Position numbers and translations under genes: made by a program. Positions 60,920 to 64,000 of a stretch of 64,000 nt of DNA are shown here, in pieces (position 1 is the stretch's first letter; each line of letters starts with the position of its first letter). The notes below the pieces were generated by a model, which worked only from the letters and a program-made list of their open reading frames with translations, was not told the DNA's origin and searched no databases. This DNA comes from Leifsonia sp. Root112D2 (GTDB taxonomy: Bacteria; Actinomycetota; Actinomycetes; Actinomycetales; Microbacteriaceae): contig NZ_LMCU01000001.1 in the NCBI RefSeq assembly GCF_001424905.1, forward strand, positions 1-64,000, written 5' to 3'.

Positions 60920-61596
60920 TTCGTGCTCCTGGGGGTTCGCGCGGCGGGTACGGCCGAGACGGCGTGACCACGCTCCTGCGCATAATCGGCCAACAGGTCC
61001 CGCAACATGCGCCTGCCACGATGCAGTCGGCTCATCACGGTTCCAATGGGGGTTTTCATCATGTCGGCGATCTCCTGGTAGGAGAAGCCCTCCACATCGG
61101 CGAAATACACGGCCATGCGGAAATCTTCGGGAATCGCCTGCAGCGCGTCCTTCACGGCACTGTCGGGCAGGTGGTCGATGGCTTCCGCCTCGGCCGATCG
61201 CGTCGACGACGACGCGGTGCGCGACTCGGCGCCGCCCATCTGCCAGTCCTCGAGCTCGTCGATGGCGCCCTGGAACGGCTCGCGCTGCTTCTTGCGATAG
61301 GTGTTGATGAAGGTGTTCGTGAGAATGCGGTACAGCCACGCCTTGAGGTTGGTGCCCTGCTCGAACTGCTTGAACGCCGCAAACGCCTTGACGAAGGTCT
61401 CCTGTACCAGGTCCTGCGCATCCGCGGGGTTTCTGGTCATGCGTAGCGCAGCCGCATAGAGCTGGTCCATGAACGGGAGTGCCTGCTCTTCAAAGAGTGA
61501 GCCGAGGTCTTTCGTCGCGGTCGTCATCACCGCCCAGTCTAGTTCTGCGGGCATGAGAGACGGCGGCGCGTCGAGAGCAGCGGATGCTGTGGTCAC
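60916..61596 (-). CDS. sigH: ECF sigma factor SigH/SigR (RpoE family)
   Basis: This 226-residue group 4 sigma factor directs the thiol-oxidative stress response. Region 2 contains LYAAALRMTRNPADAQDLVQ, a DLVQETFVKAF segment and LKAWLYRILTNTFINTYRKK; region 4 contains AIPEDFRMAVYFADVEGFSY and EIADMMKTPIGTVMSRLHRG. The GTG at 61596 has GGAGG eight bases before it, though the family usually starts later, so ATG 61554 or 61527 are possible. A promoter matching its own consensus lies upstream (61639-61663). The anti-sigma gene follows. Confidence 0.9.
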   Translation of the reverse strand: MTTASAALDAPPSLMPAELDWAVMTTATKDLGSLFEEQALPFMDQLYAAALRMTRNPADAQDLVQETFVKAFAAFKQFEQGTNLKAWLYRILTNTFINTYRKKQREPFQGAIDELEDWQMGGAESRTASSSTRSAEAEAIDHLPDSAVKDALQAIPEDFRMAVYFADVEGFSYQEIADMMKTPIGTVMSRLHRGRRMLRDLLADYAQERGHAVSAVPAARTPRSTK

Positions 61597-61638
61597 TACT
61601 CGTCCTCCGTTTCAGACCAAACGCCTATACCCTGAATA

Positions 61639-61663
61639 AACAATGCTGATCTCGAAATATTCC
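61639..61663 (-). promoter_or_regulatory. SigH/SigR-type promoter for sigH-rsrA
   Basis: Read leftward, GGAAT (61659-61663), a 17-base spacer and GTT (61639-61641) match the SigR/SigH consensus GGAAT-N16-20-GTT. The -35 lies inside the first codons of the divergent aroA gene. This would let the sigma factor activate its own gene. Confidence 0.55.
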
Positions 61664-63001
61664 TCTCCGGACTTCAACCCGTACGGTGACACCGATCCGG
61701 TAGACACCGCCGCGTTGTGGCCGGCGCCGACGAGCGCGGGACCCGTCGACGCCGTTGTCGCGTTGCCCGGGTCCAAGTCCCTGACAAATCGGGAACTCGT
61801 GCTCGCCGCCCTCGCCGACGGACCCTCGCTCTTGCGCGCGCCGTTGCACTCGCTCGACAGCAGCAATATGGTCGGCGCGCTGCGGGCGCTCGGCGCGAGC
61901 ATCGAGGAGCGGCCCGCGTCCGGTGCGTTCGGTGCCGACTGGCTCGTGACGCCCGGCGAATTGATCGGCAGCACCACCATCGACTGCGGCCAGGCCGGCA
62001 CCGTGATGCGCTTCGTGCCGCCGGTGGCCGGCCTGGCGCTCGGCCCGACCACCTTCGATGCAGATGACTCGGCCCGCGGCCGCCCGATGGCGACCGTGAT
62101 CCAAGCGTTGCGCGCGCTCGGGGTCGACGTCAACGACGACCGGCGTTCGCGCCTGCCGTTCACCGTGCACGGCACCGGATCTGTCGCCGGCGGCGCCGTC
62201 ACGATCGACGCCTCCTCCTCCAGCCAGTTCGTTTCCGGGCTGCTGCTGGCCGCCCCGCGCTTCACGAACGGCCTGCAGCTGACACATGAGGGCGAGCGGC
62301 TGCCGAGCCTGCCGCACATCGACATGACCGTCGCCGCTCTCGCGGCTCGCGGTGTCGAGGTCTCCTCCCCCGCCGTCGGCCAGTGGGTCGTTGAACCGGC
62401 ACCGATCTCAGGTGCCGAGATCGATATCGAACCAGACCTCTCCAACGCCGCACCGTTCCTGGCGGCGGCGCTCGTCACCGGGGGCAGGGTCACCATCAGC
62501 GGATGGCCGCAGGCGACCACGCAGGTCGGCGCCCATTTGGCCGAGCTGCTGCCCCTTTTCGGGGCGAGCGTGACACTCGAGAACGGCGCCTTGACGGTGA
62601 ACGGTGGCGACGGCATCCGTGCGGTGCAGCTTGACCTGACGACCGGCGGCGAGTTGGCTCCGACCCTGGTGGCGCTCGCGGCGCTGGCCGACGGGCCCAG
62701 CGAGATCACCGGCATCGGCCACATCCGGCATCACGAGACCGACCGGCTTGCCGCGCTGGTCGCCGAGATCAATTCTCTCGGCGGCAACGTCACCGAGCTG
62801 CAGGATGGCCTGCGCATCGAGCCGCAGCCGCTGCACGGCGGCGTCTGGCGCAGCTACCACGATCACCGCATGGCGACGACGGGTGCTCTACTCGGCCTGG
62901 TCGTGGCCGGCGTCGAGATCGAGAATGTGCAGACCACCGCCAAGACGCTGCCCCAGTTCACCCAGCTGTGGCACGAGATGGTGGGCGGGAGCACCGCCTA
63001 G
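61643..63001 (+). CDS. aroA: 3-phosphoshikimate 1-carboxyvinyltransferase (EPSP synthase)
   Basis: This 452-residue shikimate-pathway enzyme transfers enolpyruvate from PEP to shikimate 3-phosphate. The PEP-binding LPGSKSLTNRELVLAAL, the GTVMRFVPPVAGLA loop, the HHETDRLAALVAE loop (equivalent to RIKESDR), and the C-terminal SYHDHRMATTGAL and TAKTLPQFTQLWHEM motifs are present. Its ATG is only a few bases from TATACC (61626-61631), so the mRNA may be almost leaderless. The adjacent rsgA gene follows without a gap. It overlaps the -35 of the divergent sigH promoter. Confidence 0.92.
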   Translation: MLISKYSSPDFNPYGDTDPVDTAALWPAPTSAGPVDAVVALPGSKSLTNRELVLAALADGPSLLRAPLHSLDSSNMVGALRALGASIEERPASGAFGADWLVTPGELIGSTTIDCGQAGTVMRFVPPVAGLALGPTTFDADDSARGRPMATVIQALRALGVDVNDDRRSRLPFTVHGTGSVAGGAVTIDASSSSQFVSGLLLAAPRFTNGLQLTHEGERLPSLPHIDMTVAALAARGVEVSSPAVGQWVVEPAPISGAEIDIEPDLSNAAPFLAAALVTGGRVTISGWPQATTQVGAHLAELLPLFGASVTLENGALTVNGGDGIRAVQLDLTTGGELAPTLVALAALADGPSEITGIGHIRHHETDRLAALVAEINSLGGNVTELQDGLRIEPQPLHGGVWRSYHDHRMATTGALLGLVVAGVEIENVQTTAKTLPQFTQLWHEMVGGSTA

Positions 63002-64000
63002 ATGACGTGGTGGGACGCCGACCCCGACGACGACGATGAGGACGACGAGTTCGACGAGTCGGATGTTCGGGTGCGCCCGAGCCGCAAGGGCTCACGACCG
63101 CGCACCAAGATTCGGCCTGAACACAACGACGCGCAGACCGGGCGGGTTCTCGGCGTCGATCGTGGCCGATATTCGATTCTCATCGACGAGAGCACACGGG
63201 ATGAGCGCCAGCTGACAGCGGCGCGAGCCAGCGAGCTGCGACGCAAGTCCGTGGTCACGGGTGACCGCGTCGACCTCGTCGGCGACCTGAGCGGCGACGA
63301 CGGAACCCTGGCCCGCATCGTGCGCATCCAGCCGCGCACGACGTTGCTGCGACGCAGCGCCGACGACACCGACGAGGTCGAGCGCGTCATAGTGGCCAAT
63401 GCCGACCAGATGCTCATCGTGGTGGCCGCCGCGAACCCGGAGCCACGCATCCGTCTCGTCGATCGTTATCTGGTGGCCGCCTACGACGCGGGCATCTCCC
63501 CCATCCTGTGCATCACCAAGACCGACCTGGCCGACCCGGCCGAGTTTCTGCGGAACTTCGCCGGCCTCGACCTGCCGATCTTCACGAGCAGCGAGGGAAA
63601 TCTGCCGGTCGACGACATCACCGCATCGCTCATCAACCACGACACGGTCTTCGTCGGCCACTCCGGTGTGGGCAAATCGACGCTCGTCAATGCACTGGTG
63701 CCCGAGGCGAAACGCGCCACCGGCGTTGTGAACACCGTGACAGGACGTGGGCGACACACCTCCTCGTCGACCGTCTCACTTCGATTGGCAACGGATGCCG
63801 GTCGCGGCTGGGTCATCGACACCCCGGGCGTGCGCTCGTTCGGCCTCGGCCACATCGACACGGACAACATTCTCAAGTCGTTCACCGACCTGGCCGCCAT
63901 CGCCGAGGACTGCCCGCGTGGCTGTACCCACCTGCCGGATGCGCCCGACTGCGCGATCAACGAGGCCGTCGCGGCGGGTCGCCTCGGCGAGACCGGCAAG
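63002..64000 (+). CDS. rsgA: Ribosome small-subunit-dependent GTPase RsgA (partial, runs off the window)
   Basis: The first 333 residues are present and no stop is reached by the end of the window. RsgA is a circularly permuted GTPase that helps mature the 30S subunit. An OB-fold part (RGRYSILIDESTRDERQLTA, VVTGDRVDLVGD) is followed by the GTPase with G4 ITKTDLADP before G1 VFVGHSGVGKSTLVNAL and G3 VIDTPGVRSFGLG, and then a zinc-binding stretch with Cys residues (DCPRGCTHLPDAPDC). A very acidic N-terminal 25 residues is an addition of this group. It starts directly after aroA. Confidence 0.9.
   Translation, partial: MTWWDADPDDDDEDDEFDESDVRVRPSRKGSRPRTKIRPEHNDAQTGRVLGVDRGRYSILIDESTRDERQLTAARASELRRKSVVTGDRVDLVGDLSGDDGTLARIVRIQPRTTLLRRSADDTDEVERVIVANADQMLIVVAAANPEPRIRLVDRYLVAAYDAGISPILCITKTDLADPAEFLRNFAGLDLPIFTSSEGNLPVDDITASLINHDTVFVGHSGVGKSTLVNALVPEAKRATGVVNTVTGRGRHTSSSTVSLRLATDAGRGWVIDTPGVRSFGLGHIDTDNILKSFTDLAAIAEDCPRGCTHLPDAPDCAINEAVAAGRLGETGK

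Noticed and set aside
1..64000. CRISPR arrays, rRNA or tRNA genes
   Set aside because: None of the repeats has CRISPR-like regular spacers, and no tRNA or rRNA signature was recognised in the intergenic regions read.

Overview
The window is high-GC actinobacterial DNA, most likely from a member of the Microbacteriaceae. Pointers are a one-polypeptide 2-oxoglutarate decarboxylase/dehydrogenase (Kgd type), a GuaB1-type IMPDH relative, a MarP-like periplasmic protease, a SigH/SigR sigma factor with an HxxxCxxC anti-sigma factor, an LCP ligase, an ADP-type NAD(P)HX dehydratase, many GTG starts and ATGA/GTGA gene overlaps, and constant use of GGATGC/GCATCC. The assignment comes from content only; no rRNA is present.

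Positions 1-15000 are an accessory block with visibly lower GC than the rest. It starts with a broken zinc-ribbon gene and holds a sugar catabolic regulon. A rightward operon encodes a ketose 3-epimerase and a fused class II aldolase/short-chain dehydrogenase, followed by a 38-codon rhamnulokinase remnant. A leftward six-gene operon encodes a ribose/rhamnose-type ABC importer (ATPase, two permeases, lipoprotein binding protein), an AraB-like kinase and an AraD-like 4-epimerase. A SorC/LsrR regulator is divergent from a 2-hydroxyacid dehydrogenase. All three control regions carry a 14-bp CATATG-centred palindrome plus a weaker copy exactly 19 bp further on. In the two operon promoters the -35 begins exactly 30 bp from the start of the palindrome. 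The likely job is uptake of a pentose-type sugar, 3-epimerisation of its ketose, phosphorylation and entry into the pentose phosphate pathway, with an aldolase/aldehyde-oxidation side branch. A 17-bp direct repeat lies at 98-114 and 14918-14934, and the right copy sits in a cluster of related inverted repeats resembling transposon ends.

Positions 15000-34000 hold core-like and mixed genes: an LCP cell-wall ligase, a decayed quinone oxidoreductase, an AlkZ-like winged-helix protein, the MarP-like protease, a hemerythrin-DUF2249 protein with a membrane partner, several NAD(P)-dependent enzymes, an arginase-family protein, a crotonase, a flavin disulfide reductase with a small HExxH protein, an iron-box-controlled SIP protein, an amidase, a GntR(YtrA)-ABC operon, a GNAT acetyltransferase, uracil-DNA glycosylase and a phosphoribosyltransferase.

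Positions 34000-52300 hold two MFS transporters, the methionine genes metY and metX separated by an ABC-2 exporter module, a three-gene two-component operon with an unusual membrane protein in the middle, a thiamine-binding protein, a GT87 mannosyltransferase-like protein, the NAD(P)HX dehydratase, a HAD hydrolase, an Old Yellow Enzyme and two CNNM/CorC-like membrane proteins. From 52300 to the end come an ArsR-gene remnant, guaB1, kgd, an MMPL transporter, rsrA-sigH, aroA and the 5' part of rsgA, which runs off the window. No rRNA, tRNA or CRISPR array was recognised.
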